Of a stretch of 35,030 bases of DNA, positions 17,134-24,855 are shown in pieces. The stretch's first letter is position 1; every line of letters begins with the position of its first letter. This DNA comes from Methylobacterium tarhaniae. GTDB taxonomy: Bacteria > Pseudomonadota > Alphaproteobacteria > Rhizobiales > Beijerinckiaceae. Both the position numbers and the translations under genes were made by a program. Below the pieces are notes generated by a model. The model did not search any database and had not been told where the DNA came from. It saw only the letters and a program-made list of their open reading frames with translations. The stretch covers positions 1-35,030 of the forward strand of contig NZ_LABZ01000068.1 in the NCBI RefSeq assembly GCF_001043955.1, read 5' to 3'.

Positions 17134-18084
17134 TCAGGCCACCGGAGGAGCCTGGGCCGGCCGGCGCCGCCCGGTGAGGGCGTCGACGAGGCCGAAGAGG
17201 GTGAGGGCGGCGAGCGCCAGCCCTTGCGTCAGGAAGACCAGCACGTAGAGGCCGATCAGCAGCGGCGTGCGGCCGGGCTTGCCCCGGCTGCGGTCGTGGA
17301 GCGCCGCCAGGCCTTGCAGGGCGAGGGCGGCCGAGAGGGCGCCCAGCAGCGCGACCCCGAAGGCGCCGGCATAGCCCGGCGCGAGCGCGAGCACGCCGCC
17401 GATCGCCAATCCCCACAGGGCCCGGCGCGGCAGGGCGGTGGCGGGCAGGTCGGGCCAGGGCCGGGCGAGGCGGCCGGAGATCTGCACCACCCGGGCGCCG
17501 GCCCAGAGATAGAAGGTCAGGAGCAGGGTGAAGGTCGTCGCCATGATGGCGGGGGCGAGGCCGGCGACCCGCTCGGCGATGCGGGCGAGGTCGTCCTCCT
17601 CCAGGCCGGCGCCCCGGGACGGGGTCTCCTGCATCTGGAGCTGCAGCATCGCCCGGGCGAGGCGGCGGACCCGCTCCTGGTAGGCGGCGTGGTCGCCGGA
17701 GGACAGCATCACCACGACGACGAGGGCGATGGCGGCGGTGACGGCGACCCAGGCGAGCAGCCGGCCGGTCGGGTACCATTCCATCTCGCCGGAGGCCTTC
17801 GGCCGCCCGAGGAGCGCGAGATAGCCGAGCCACCAGGCGGGCAGGGCGGTCGAGACCAGGAAGGCGAGGCCGCGCAGCGGCGAGGAGGCGATCGCGAGGG
17901 CGAGCGTGCCGGAGGCGGCGGCCACGAGGCCGGTCCGGTGGCTCCAGCCCATCGCCACGATCAGGATCGGCAGCGGGGCGAGCAGGTAGAGGGCCAGCGC
18001 GAGCGGCGTCGCCTGGACGACGACCCCGATCAGGAGCGCCGAGGCGAGGCCGGCGACGACGCCGATGCCGGTATGACGAACCAT
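17134..18084 (-). CDS. DUF2232 multi-pass membrane protein
   Basis: 316 residues with about seven to eight hydrophobic segments and a charged cytoplasmic or periplasmic stretch near the middle ('[15 protein letters not shown]', '[12 protein letters not shown]'). It fits the DUF2232 (YybS-like) family, which in Alphaproteobacteria is usually encoded between rpsR and rplI. Function is unknown. The start is placed at ATG 18084, just before the first hydrophobic segment ('[20 protein letters not shown]'); a 27-residue upstream extension would be Pro/Gly-rich and overlaps the hairpin after rpsR, so it is rejected. Its ribosome site is weak. Its conserved place inside a ribosomal-protein operon suggests a growth-linked role, but that is only inference. 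Confidence 0.8.
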   Translation of the reverse strand: MVRHTGIGVVAGLASALLIGVVVQATPLALALYLLAPLPILIVAMGWSHRTGLVAAASGTLALAIASSPLRGLAFLVSTALPAWWLGYLALLGRPKASGEMEWYPTGRLLAWVAVTAAIALVVVVMLSSGDHAAYQERVRRLARAMLQLQMQETPSRGAGLEEDDLARIAERVAGLAPAIMATTFTLLLTFYLWAGARVVQISGRLARPWPDLPATALPRRALWGLAIGGVLALAPGYAGAFGVALLGALSAALALQGLAALHDRSRGKPGRTPLLIGLYVLVFLTQGLALAALTLFGLVDALTGRRRPAQAPPVA

Positions 18085-18153
18085 GGGGAACCCGTCCGCT
18101 GTCCCGCCGCCCGTCCCGGGCAGGGTTAGAGGCGATGGAGGACCGCCCCAGCG

Positions 18154-18178
18154 ACCCGGCGGCACGAGGCCGCCGGGT
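18154..18178 (-). terminator. Perfect hairpin between rpsR and the DUF2232 gene
   Basis: ACCCGGCGGC (18154-18163) and GCCGCCGGGT (18169-18178), loop ACGAG, begins 14 nt after the rpsR stop. The 10-bp G/C stem lacks a T-tract on the minus strand. It is probably a partial terminator or mRNA end that keeps rpsF-rpsR expression above that of the downstream membrane protein. Confidence 0.45.
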
Positions 18179-18192
18179 TGTTGATCAGAGGA

Positions 18193-18444
18193 TTAGCGGA
18201 TCACGTAGGGCAGGAAGCCCAGGAAGCGGGCGCGCTTGATCGCCTGGGCGAGCTCGCGCTGCTTCTTGGCCGACACCGCGGTGATGCGCGAGGGCACGAT
18301 CTTGCCGCGCTCGGAGACGTAGCGCGAGAGCAGCTTCACGTCCTTGTAGTCGATCTTCGGGGCGTTGGGGCCCGAGAACGGGCAGGTCTTGCGCCGACGG
18401 AAGAACGGACGACGGCCACCGCCGCCACCAGCACCGAAAGCCAT
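18193..18444 (-). CDS. rpsR: Small ribosomal subunit protein bS18
   Basis: 83 residues. The core '[29 protein letters not shown]' and '[28 protein letters not shown]' is standard S18. The N-terminus is Gly-rich then basic ('[14 protein letters not shown]'). The start lies 3 nt after the rpsF stop, so translation is coupled with its binding partner S6, with which it forms a heterodimer on the 30S platform. Confidence 0.97.
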   Translation of the reverse strand: MAFGAGGGGGRRPFFRRRKTCPFSGPNAPKIDYKDVKLLSRYVSERGKIVPSRITAVSAKKQRELAQAIKRARFLGFLPYVIR

Positions 18445-18447
18445 GGC

Positions 18448-18927
18448 TTACTGCTCCTCGTTCGTGTTGCGCTCGACGCGCTCGGGGCGCTCGGCCCGCT
18501 CCGGACGGTCGCCGCGCTCGGGGCGATCACCGCCGCCGAAGCCGCCGCCGAAGCCGTCGTCGTCGCGGCGACGGCCGCGCTCGCGGTCCTTGCGCTCGTC
18601 GCGGTCGCGCTTCTGCATCATCGCGGACGGCTCGGTCTCGAGCTCCTCGACGCGCACGGTCATGAAGCGCAGCACGTCCTCGGAGATGCGCATCTGGCGC
18701 TCCATCTCGGCGAGGGCCGCCGGGGGAGCGTCGATGTTGAGGAGGGTGAAATGCGCCTTGCGGTTCTTGCGGATGCGGTAGGCGAGAGACTTCACGCCCC
18801 ACATCTCGGTCTTCTCGACCTTGCCGCCGTTCTGCTCGATGACGGACTTGTAGGTCTCGATCATCGTTTCGACCTGCTGCGAGGTCACGTCCTGGCGAGC
18901 CAGGAACACATGCTCGTAGAGAGCCAT
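18448..18927 (-). CDS. rpsF: Small ribosomal subunit protein bS6, with long charged tail
   Basis: 159 residues. The S6 fold covers about residues 1-100 ('[17 protein letters not shown]', '[18 protein letters not shown]', '[19 protein letters not shown]'). The rest is a disordered tail: a stretch rich in Arg/Asp/Glu, then a Gly/Phe-rich piece, then RPER repeats ending in 'RNTNEEQ'. E. coli S6 also has a tail, which RimK extends with glutamates; whether that happens here is unknown. The start at 18927 has AAAGG about 7 nt upstream, within a predicted hairpin. First gene of the rpsF-rpsR-DUF2232-rplI block. Confidence 0.96.
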   Translation of the reverse strand: MALYEHVFLARQDVTSQQVETMIETYKSVIEQNGGKVEKTEMWGVKSLAYRIRKNRKAHFTLLNIDAPPAALAEMERQMRISEDVLRFMTVRVEELETEPSAMMQKRDRDERKDRERGRRRDDDGFGGGFGGGDRPERGDRPERAERPERVERNTNEEQ

Positions 18928-18930
18928 GAT

Positions 18931-18957
18931 GGGCCTTTCTCAGGGAGACTGAGGCCC
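18931..18957 (-). promoter_or_regulatory. Hairpin that hides the rpsF ribosome-binding site
   Basis: GGGCC (18931-18935) pairs with GGCCC (18953-18957), and TCAG (18940-18943) with CTGA (18949-18952), leaving a 4-nt bulge. On the mRNA this structure contains the GAGAAAGG ribosome site of rpsF. Opening and closing it could set translation of rpsF and, by coupling, rpsR. Confidence 0.4.
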
Positions 18958-19027
18958 GCTGCACGACAACGCGGGAAGCGGTTTCGGGCGTCGGGCCGGT
19001 TCGTCCTCGCGTCGCACGGCGCCAAGC

Positions 19028-19065
19028 CCTTCGAGCCTGCAAAGGCCCGAGCGGTTGTTCGAAGG
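19028..19065 (-). promoter_or_regulatory. Candidate S6:S18-binding leader motif
   Basis: On the rpsF mRNA leader, CCTTCGA and TCGAAGG (19065-19059 and 19034-19028) form the lower stem, and GCCT-TTGC-AGGC (19046-19035) an upper hairpin stacked directly on its 3' side. A 12-nt 5' bulge between them contains ACCGC. A two-stem element with a CCG in an asymmetric bulge is the general form of the known S6:S18 autoregulatory site, which copies 16S helix 22. I matched it by eye only. Confidence 0.35.
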
Positions 19066-19096
19066 CGGAGACACGGGACGACGGGGCGGACCCCAA

Positions 19097-19118
19097 CGTC
19101 GGGCTGGAAAGCCCGACG
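19097..19118 (-). other. Perfect tetraloop hairpin early in the rpsF leader
   Basis: CGTCGGGCT (19097-19105) and AGCCCGACG (19110-19118) form a 9-bp stem with a TTCC loop on the mRNA (GGAA on the plus strand). It would lie about 35 nt into the transcript predicted from the promoter at 19160-19187. Role unknown; it may stabilise the 5' end. Confidence 0.45.
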
Positions 19119-19159
19119 CCGTCCGTTCAGCCCCCGGCCGGAGCGAACGCGAGGCGCGG

Positions 19160-19187
19160 CCTATAGCAGGTTTTCGCGAGAGGGCAA
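19160..19187 (-). promoter_or_regulatory. Promoter of the rpsF operon
   Basis: On the minus strand, TTGCCC (19187-19182), a 16-nt spacer, and TATAGG (19165-19160) preceded by TGC, an extended -10. It predicts a leader of about 225 nt before rpsF, long enough for the structures listed. The whole 366-nt spacer 18928-19293 otherwise holds only the upstream region of the divergent DUF2336 gene, for which I see no clear promoter. Confidence 0.5.
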
Positions 19188-19293
19188 GGGGTGCCGCTCC
19201 GCAGACGGGCCCGGCGCTAAGGCCGGCGTAACCATCGCGGCCCTAGGCTGCCGCAACGTTCGCTCCGAACTCCCTGCCAGGATTGCTTGCCCG

Positions 19294-20295
19294 ATGGCCT
19301 CGGCCGCGGCCTCCCGACTGATTCCGCCGAGCGCCGCCGCCGCGCTCGCCGACCTCGTGGAGGAGGCCGAGCGGGTCGCCGACGCGGCGCGGGCCCTCGA
19401 CGGCGTCGCCGACCTGCTGGTGGCCCGGGCCGACGATCTCTCGGGCCTGCAGGTCGGCGCCTTCGACGAGGTGATGACGGTGCTCGCCGAGGGCGCCGGA
19501 CCCGCATCGCTCGGGCGGCTCGCCCGGCGGGTCGGCGCGCTGCCCCGGCCGCCGCGCAAGCTGGCGCGGCGCCTCGCCTGCGATCCCGAGGCGAGCGTCG
19601 CGGTGCCCGTGCTCGCGCGTTGCGCCGCCCTGCCCGAGGAGGTGCTGCTGCACGTCGCCCGCAGCCGCGGCCCCGTCCATCTCGCGGCCATTGCCCGGCG
19701 CGAGACGGTCGCCGCCCGGGTGGCGGACGTGCTGGCCGACCGGGGCGACGAGGCGGTCATGGCGATGCTCCTCGCCAATCGCGGCGCGCAGCTCTCGCTC
19801 TCGGCGCTCACGGTCCTGTCCGAGCGGATGCAGGACCGGGGCCGCCTCGCGGCGGGGCTGGCCGCGCGCCAGGGCCTGCTGCCGCGCCAGCGCGACGCGC
19901 TCCTGCGGCCCGCCGCCCGCTCCGGCCCGTCGCGCCGCGCCGCCGAGGCGGTGGCCCTGCGGATCCGGCTCGGGCTCGACGAGGCCGACCTGCGCCACTG
20001 GCTCGCGGATGGCCGGGTCGCCGAGGCGCTGATCGGCCTCGCCCATCTCGCCGGCTGCCCGGCCGAGCGGGTGGAGGCCGCGCATCGCGCCGCGGGCTTG
20101 CGGGCGCTCGCCCTGATCGTCCGCGCGGCGGACCTGCGGCTTTCGACCCTCGGCGCCTTCCTGCGCGCCCGCCCCGGACCGGCCCCGACGCCGGAGGCGG
20201 CGGGCCTCGCCGTACAGGTCCATCGCACCGTGACGGTGGCGCGGGCCCGGACGATGGTCGCCGAGCCGCCGGAGGCGGGCACGGCCGCTGTCTGA
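19294..20295 (+). CDS. DUF2336 domain protein
   Basis: 333 residues, almost wholly helical and Ala/Arg-rich. The pattern 'LARRLACDPEASVAVPVLARCAAL', 'VLLHVARSRGPVHLAAIARRETV', 'VADVLADRGDEAVMAMLLANRGAQLS' matches DUF2336, an alphaproteobacterial family that looks like stacked HEAT-type helical pairs and so may bind other proteins. Function unknown. It has no signal peptide or membrane segment. It starts at ATG 19294, with AGGA somewhat far upstream (about 12 nt); the frame is open much further upstream, but that part is antisense to rpsF and is not credible. It is divergent from rpsF and precedes the chemotaxis receptor gene by 185 nt. Confidence 0.75.
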   Translation: MASAAASRLIPPSAAAALADLVEEAERVADAARALDGVADLLVARADDLSGLQVGAFDEVMTVLAEGAGPASLGRLARRVGALPRPPRKLARRLACDPEASVAVPVLARCAALPEEVLLHVARSRGPVHLAAIARRETVAARVADVLADRGDEAVMAMLLANRGAQLSLSALTVLSERMQDRGRLAAGLAARQGLLPRQRDALLRPAARSGPSRRAAEAVALRIRLGLDEADLRHWLADGRVAEALIGLAHLAGCPAERVEAAHRAAGLRALALIVRAADLRLSTLGAFLRARPGPAPTPEAAGLAVQVHRTVTVARARTMVAEPPEAGTAAV

Positions 20296-20480
20296 ACTAT
20301 GATGTGTCAGATCATCTCTGCGGACCAAGGCTGCAGAACTATTTTACATCAGATCCGTCTGGTGTTCCCATGGCAAAAACGCTTTCACGGTGTGCAGGTC
20401 GAGTTTCTATTCGGCGCTTTCATCATTGTTAATTATTTTTGGCAACGAACGGGTGCAATACATAGCGTTAGGTCAATCCG
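20296..20480 (+). other. AT-rich spacer upstream of the chemoreceptor gene
   Basis: 185 nt of clearly lower G+C than anything else in the window, including TTGTTAATTATTTTTGG. It must contain the promoter for the chemoreceptor, but no sigma-70 pair with normal spacing or sigma-54 site (GG-N10-GC) fits. A 61-codon frame spans it and overlaps the next ATG, but its codon use argues against a gene. Confidence 0.5.
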
Positions 20481-22178
20481 ATGAAATTCCTCCGCGACGC
20501 AAGCATCCTGATCAAGGCTGTGTTGCCGCTCCTGATCGTCGCGGCCGTGGCGGGCGGGCTCGTCTCCTACGCGCGGTCCAACCTCTTCGGCTTGGCCGCG
20601 CAGACCCGCGAGATCGTCGGATCGGAGATGGTGCGCCTCCAGCTCATCCTGGCCGTGCGCATCGACATGAACGAGGCGGCACTCCTGAGCCGCAACATGG
20701 TTCTGGAGACCGGCGCGGAGCAGATGGCCGGCTACCATACGCGCTATCGAGCTGCGGCGAACGCCGCCCTCGCCAGCGCCGACGCGCTGATCGCCAAATC
20801 CGACATGCCGGACCGGGCGACGATGAACCAGAGGTTGCGCGATACCCTGGTCGAGTTCTTCGCGCGTTCCGAGCACGCCAACGCCCTGGCGCTGAAGAAC
20901 GAGAATGCGGAGGCCGGCCGGCTGATGCGCGGCGACATCGCGGTGGTCCGCAGGACGGTCAACGAGGTCGTGCGGGCACGCACCGATCTCCTGACGGCGG
21001 AGCTCAAGCAGGCGAGCGACAACGCCCAACGGGCCGCGTCCGAGGCCGGGACGGTGCTCGTCGCGTCGGCGGTCCTGGGGCTGGCCGCCGCCTTGACGAT
21101 CGCCGCGCTCATCGTCGTCCGCGGCATCACGCGCCCGCTCGGCAGCCTGGTCGGCGTCCTCCAGCGCATGGCCCGGGGCGATGCGGATGCGGCGATCACG
21201 GAGGCGGCGCGCGGCGACGAGATCGGCGCCGTCGGCCGCGCGGTCGAGGGCATCAAGGTGATGGTCGCCCGGACCGCGGCCGAGCAGGCGGAGACCCGGC
21301 GCCTGGCCGACGCCGCGGCCGCGGCCGAGCGCAAGCGGGCGGTGGCGGAGATGGCCGACGGCTTCGAGCGCGCCGTCGGCGGGATCGTCGGCCAAGTCTC
21401 CGCCTCCGCGACCGAACTGCAGGCCACCGCCGGCACCATGACCACGACGGCGACGCAGACGGTGTCGCAAGCGTCCATGGTCGCGGCCGCGGCCGGGGAG
21501 GCGGCCGCCAATGTCGGCACGGTCGCGGCCGCTGCCGAGGAGCTGGGAGCCTCCGTCCAGGAGATCGGGCGCCAGGTCCAGGGTTCGGCCAGCCTCGCCC
21601 AGGCGGCGGTGGACGAGGCGGACCGAACCGGTCATCTCGTCGAGGCGCTGAAGGCCACCTCCGCCCGGATCGGTGACATGGTGGGGCTGATCTCCTCGAT
21701 CGCCGGGCAGACCAACCTGCTCGCCCTCAACGCCACGATCGAGGCGGCGCGCGCCGGCGAGGCGGGCCGCGGCTTCGCGGTCGTCGCCGCCGAGGTCAAG
21801 GAGCTCGCCAATCAGACCGCCAAGGCCACCGAGGCGATTGCTGGCCAGATCGGCGAGATCCAGGGCGTGACCGACCAAGCGGTTTCGGCCATAGGGGCGA
21901 TCACCGGCCGAATCCGCGAGATCAGCTCCGTTGCGAACTCGATCGCCTCGGCGGTCGAGGAGCAGGGCGCGGCGACCCAGGAGATCGTCCGCAACGTCTC
22001 CCAGGCCGCGACCGGTACCGCCGAGGTCACCGGCACCATCGCCGGGGTGGCGCAGGCCTCCGAGGAGACGGGCGCGGCGGCGAGCCAGGTGCTCGCCGCG
22101 GCCTCCGAGCTGTCGCGGCAATCCGAGCACCTCTCGGCCGAGGTCGGCCGGTTCCTGGGCAGCGTGCGGGCGGCGTGA
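20481..22178 (+). CDS. Methyl-accepting chemotaxis protein
   Basis: 565-residue transmembrane chemoreceptor. TM1 is about 10-28, a periplasmic four-helix-bundle-type sensor domain spans about 30-188, TM2 about 190-213, HAMP about 213-266 ('[21 protein letters not shown]'), followed by a long coiled-coil signalling domain. The CheA/CheW-contacting hairpin tip is nearly canonical: '[21 protein letters not shown]' then '[14 protein letters not shown]' (about 406-443). The ligand cannot be predicted. There is no C-terminal CheR/CheB pentapeptide; it ends '...RFLGSVRAA'. No che or fla genes adjoin it, as usual for dispersed receptors. TTAGG lies about 9 nt before the ATG. Confidence 0.93.
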   Translation: MKFLRDASILIKAVLPLLIVAAVAGGLVSYARSNLFGLAAQTREIVGSEMVRLQLILAVRIDMNEAALLSRNMVLETGAEQMAGYHTRYRAAANAALASADALIAKSDMPDRATMNQRLRDTLVEFFARSEHANALALKNENAEAGRLMRGDIAVVRRTVNEVVRARTDLLTAELKQASDNAQRAASEAGTVLVASAVLGLAAALTIAALIVVRGITRPLGSLVGVLQRMARGDADAAITEAARGDEIGAVGRAVEGIKVMVARTAAEQAETRRLADAAAAAERKRAVAEMADGFERAVGGIVGQVSASATELQATAGTMTTTATQTVSQASMVAAAAGEAAANVGTVAAAAEELGASVQEIGRQVQGSASLAQAAVDEADRTGHLVEALKATSARIGDMVGLISSIAGQTNLLALNATIEAARAGEAGRGFAVVAAEVKELANQTAKATEAIAGQIGEIQGVTDQAVSAIGAITGRIREISSVANSIASAVEEQGAATQEIVRNVSQAATGTAEVTGTIAGVAQASEETGAAASQVLAAASELSRQSEHLSAEVGRFLGSVRAA

Positions 22179-22252
22179 GCGGAGGGCGGCGTCTCCGCCT
22201 GCGCTTCGGAGCGCGTTCGATCGGCCCGATGGCCGTTGTGTCATCCGACCCC

Positions 22253-22291
22253 CGTCATCCCGGGCTCCGCTGTCGCGGCCCCGGGATGACG
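22253..22291. repeat. ATCCCGGG-type dispersed hairpin repeat, copy 1
   Basis: CGTCATCCCGGG (22253-22264) and CCCGGGATGACG (22280-22291) form a perfect 12-bp stem; inside, CCGC and GCGG pair around TGTC. It is in the 168-nt spacer between the chemoreceptor and esterase stops, where it could end transcription from both sides. Related copies stand at 34891-34924 and 34994-35023. Confidence 0.7.
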
Positions 22292-22346
22292 CGGAGGGTG
22301 TCAATTCGAAGTCAAACAAGGCCAAGCCGAACGAGCGTTCACGCCC

Positions 22347-23573
22347 TCACGGCTTCTTCGCCGCCGTCCCCAGATGCTTGTCGAGGAAGGCCGCGATCTC
22401 GGTGAAGACCTCCCGGGTCTCCGGCGCGTCGGCGTTGAACAGGTACTGGGCGTGGCTCATGCCCTCGAACACCTGCAGCGAGGCCTCGACCCCGGCCTGG
22501 CGCAGCTTGCGGTGGGTGCGCACGGTGTTGGAGAGGAAGAGGTCGCGGGTGCCGGTGGTCAGGATGGCGGGGGGCAGGCCGCGCAGGTCGCCGTAGATCG
22601 GCGAGAGCTGGGGATCGCGCAGGTCGTGGCCGGCGGCGTAGAGCTTGGCCGCGTGGGTCAGGTAGCCGTCATAGGAGACCAGCACGTTGTCCAGCCACTC
22701 GTTGGCCTTGTAGCTGTCGCCGGTGTCGGTCAGGTCGGACCAGGGCGTGCCGGGCGCGATGGCGGCCGGGAGCGGCAGGCCCTCGCGCTTGGCCCGCAGC
22801 ATCAGGGCGAGCGTCATGCCGCCGCCGGTCGAGGTGCCGAACACCGCCATGTTCTCGGCCGGCTGCAGGGCGAGCGCCGCCTTCCACACCGCCATGGCGT
22901 CGTCCATCGCCGCCGGATAGGGCGCGTCCGGGGGCATGCGGTAGTCGAACGAGATCACCGTGAAGCCGCCGAAGGCGGCCATCAGCACCGCCTCGACGGT
23001 GCCGGCCTCGCCGGGGTTGTAGACGTAGCCGCCGCCGTGGATGTGGATGAGCAGCCGGTGGCGGTTGCGCTCGGGCACCTCCTTGGGGGCGATGATCCAG
23101 GCCTTGACGCCGCCGATCACCTCCGGGGTCGAGACCACGCCGAGGCGCTCGCGCAGGGCCGGCAGGGGCGCGGCGGTCTGGGCCGCGAGCTTGGCCACCA
23201 GCGCCTTCCACTCCGCCGCGCTGCCCGGATCGGCGTTCCAGGCCGGGCTGCGATAGGGCGCGGCGATCGCCGCCTGGAATTCGGGGCTCACCGTGCCCGG
23301 CACCGGGATGCGCCGGCCCGGCACGGTGCGCGGGCCGGGCGCGGCGTTGGCGGCGGCCTGCGCCGCCTCCAGGCGGGCGAAGTCCGACGCGTCGGCGTTC
23401 GGCGCCGCTTGCTGCTGCTGCGCGACGGCGCCGACCGGCAGGGTGGCGGCCAGGACTAGGGCGGCCAGGAGCAGGGCGGCGAGACGACGCGGGCCGGGCA
23501 AGGGATGCGATCCTGTCAGCATGGGGAGCGGCACGATTCGCACGGCCATGCCCATCCGGCAAGACATCCTCAT
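22347..23573 (-). CDS. Secreted alpha/beta hydrolase, HSL-type esterase/lipase
   Basis: 408 residues as drawn. The hormone-sensitive-lipase oxyanion motif 'HGGGY' is at 179-183. The nucleophile is Ser248 in 'GTSTGG' (rather than the more common GDSAGG), the acid is the Asp in 'TTGTRDLFLS', and the His in 'GMSHAQYLF'. A signal peptide ends at 'VGAVAQQQQ' (about residue 51). With the start at 23573 the segment before the hydrophobic core is 30 residues, too long for a normal signal peptide; the internal ATG at 23522 (Met18) would give a normal one but has no good ribosome site. The 5' end lies in a 22-nt tandem duplication that shifts frame. Likely a periplasmic or exported carboxylesterase; substrate unknown. 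Confidence 0.85.
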   Translation of the reverse strand: MRMSCRMGMAVRIVPLPMLTGSHPLPGPRRLAALLLAALVLAATLPVGAVAQQQQAAPNADASDFARLEAAQAAANAAPGPRTVPGRRIPVPGTVSPEFQAAIAAPYRSPAWNADPGSAAEWKALVAKLAAQTAAPLPALRERLGVVSTPEVIGGVKAWIIAPKEVPERNRHRLLIHIHGGGYVYNPGEAGTVEAVLMAAFGGFTVISFDYRMPPDAPYPAAMDDAMAVWKAALALQPAENMAVFGTSTGGGMTLALMLRAKREGLPLPAAIAPGTPWSDLTDTGDSYKANEWLDNVLVSYDGYLTHAAKLYAAGHDLRDPQLSPIYGDLRGLPPAILTTGTRDLFLSNTVRTHRKLRQAGVEASLQVFEGMSHAQYLFNADAPETREVFTEIAAFLDKHLGTAAKKP

Positions 23574-23602
23574 CCAGCAAGCAAGACATCCTCATCCAGC
23601 AA
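23559..23602. repeat. Perfect 22-nt tandem duplication at the esterase 5' end
   Basis: Two identical 22-nt units (23559-23580 and 23581-23602), each containing GACATCCTCATCC. Twenty-two is not a multiple of three, so the second copy changes the frame: an ATG at the same place in copy 2 (23595) leads into a different frame. It makes the annotated start uncertain and looks like a recent slippage event. Confidence 0.85.
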
Positions 23603-23631
23603 GACGGCGCCTCGCCCCGGCGGCGCCCGGC

Positions 23632-24306
23632 TTACGGCAGCCCGCGCCGCAGGGGCGAGCGGTCGTAGCCGTCGAGCAGGTCCTGCGGGTCGCGGTAGAT
23701 CGCGATGCAGCCGGCCTCGCCGAGCTGCGCCTCCGGGAAGCCGCCGCACAGGACGCCGATCGCCGGCAGCCCGGCCTTCCTCGCGGCCTCGGCGTCGTAA
23801 GGCGAGTCGCCGATCACCACCGCCTGGCCCCGGTGCGGGTGGCCGAGCCGCTTCAGGGCCGCCTCGAAGATGTCCGGATGCGGCTTCGAGCGCTCGGCCT
23901 CGTCGGAATTGGTCGCCACGTCGACGAGGTCGCGGATGCCGGCGATCTCCTGGTAGCGCTCGACCTCGTCCGCCTTGCCCGAGGAGGCGAGCGCCAGGAC
24001 GTGGCCTTCCGCCTTCAGCCGCTCGAACAGGGCCCGCACGCCGGGAAACGGCCGGACCTTCGGCAGGTATTTGTCGGTGAACAGCCGCGAACGGAATTGC
24101 TCGATCGTTTCGCCCTCGCGCTCCAGGCGCTCCTTCGGCACGAAGACCGGCATCAGCTGGTCCCCGCCCTTGCCGATCTGGGTGCGGACCTCGCCCGGCG
24201 GAACCGTGATCCCGAATTCGCGAAAGGCCTCCGCCCAGGCCTCGGCGTGCAGGTCGACGCTGTCGAGCAGGGTCCCGTCGATGTCGAAGATCAGGTTCCG
24301 GATCAT
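23632..24306 (-). CDS. HAD-superfamily phosphatase (phosphoglycolate phosphatase-like)
   Basis: 224 residues. Motif I 'FDIDGTLLDS' gives nucleophile Asp8 and acid/base Asp10. Motif II is in 'LALASSGKADE', motif III is the Lys of 'SKPHPDIF', and motif IV is 'GDSPYDAEAARKAG'. The helical cap between motifs I and II ('SVDLHAEAWAEAFREFG') places it in HAD subfamily IA with phosphoglycolate phosphatase and beta-phosphoglucomutase. Exact substrate unknown. I chose ATG 24306, two codons before the first core strand, with GAGGG about 9 nt upstream; 14 extra residues from an upstream ATG are unlikely. Divergent from the lipoprotein gene. Confidence 0.87.
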   Translation of the reverse strand: MIRNLIFDIDGTLLDSVDLHAEAWAEAFREFGITVPPGEVRTQIGKGGDQLMPVFVPKERLEREGETIEQFRSRLFTDKYLPKVRPFPGVRALFERLKAEGHVLALASSGKADEVERYQEIAGIRDLVDVATNSDEAERSKPHPDIFEAALKRLGHPHRGQAVVIGDSPYDAEAARKAGLPAIGVLCGGFPEAQLGEAGCIAIYRDPQDLLDGYDRSPLRRGLP

Positions 24307-24474
24307 GGCGGGCGCCCTCTGTTGCAGCCAGGCACGAAAGCCCTGCAAAGCGCCGGGGTTCCGCGCGGCGAAAAGCGGGGCGGCTGGCCTTCGGACGCCT
24401 CGACCGTTAGAGGTTTGTCAACGCCGTTCCCTGCCGGCCGGCGGGGCGGCCCTCCAGGAACCCGGGAAGCATCG

Positions 24475-24840
24475 ATGTCCGTCCTGTCCAGAGCCTGCCT
24501 CGTCGCGGCCGTGGCCGCGCTCGCGGGCGGCTGCATCAGCAACCCCCTCGGCCAGGTCGGCGGCGTGCTCCCGGCGGGCGATGTCGGCCCGCCGCCCTCC
24601 CTGCGCGGCGACGTGAAGCTGCCGGCCCGCAGCAGCGGCGACCTCGCCCAGGCCTCGACCGAGCCGACCCGCCGCCTCAACGTCCCCAATGCCCGCGCGG
24701 GCAGCGACACCCTAAGCGCCCCGCCGCGGCGCATCCGGCGCGAGGAGATCGAGGGCGAGGGCGGCGCCAGCGGCAGCAGCGGCGGCCTGTCGCCCACCAT
24801 CGGGTCGGGCGGCTCGGTCGGGCTCGGCGGCAAGTTCTAG
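24475..24840 (+). CDS. Small putative lipoprotein, function unknown
   Basis: 121 residues. A hydrophobic N-terminus ends in 'LAGGC', predicting lipidation at Cys20. The mature part is low complexity: a Pro/Gly-rich start, an Arg-rich middle ('RRIRREEIE') and a Gly/Ser-rich end ('GGSVGLGGKF'). It has no recognised domain. GGGAAG lies about 5 nt before the ATG. Codon use matches the neighbours, which supports a real gene. It is convergent with the next gene, with only 9 nt between the stop codons. It may be an envelope or peptidoglycan-associated protein; this is only inference. Confidence 0.65.
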   Translation: MSVLSRACLVAAVAALAGGCISNPLGQVGGVLPAGDVGPPPSLRGDVKLPARSSGDLAQASTEPTRRLNVPNARAGSDTLSAPPRRIRREEIEGEGGASGSSGGLSPTIGSGGSVGLGGKF

Positions 24841-24855
24841 CGTCAAGTTCTAGCG
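24831..24855. repeat. 13-nt tandem repeat carrying two convergent stop codons
   Basis: CAAGTTCTAGCGT (24831-24843) is followed by a second CAAGTTCTAGCG (24844-24855). CTAG reads as a stop on both strands. Copy 1 supplies the TAG that ends the lipoprotein; copy 2 supplies, on the minus strand, the TAG that ends the opposing gene. Confidence 0.85.

Noticed and set aside
17030..17833. Upstream extension of rplI, giving an apparent 458-residue fusion protein
   Set aside because: L9 starts at the canonical MEVILLE with a good ribosome site; the extension overlaps DUF2232 in another frame and has no domain.
20440..20475. Possible sigma-54 promoter (TTGGCA followed by TGC) before the chemoreceptor
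   Set aside because: The GG to GC distance is 12 nt instead of the required 10, so it does not fit the -24/-12 pattern.
20299..20484. 61-codon plus-strand frame filling the spacer before the chemoreceptor and overlapping its ATG
   Set aside because: No ribosome site, and it uses codons rare in the neighbours (TTA, AGA, ATA, CTA). The overlap is probably chance in an AT-rich stretch.
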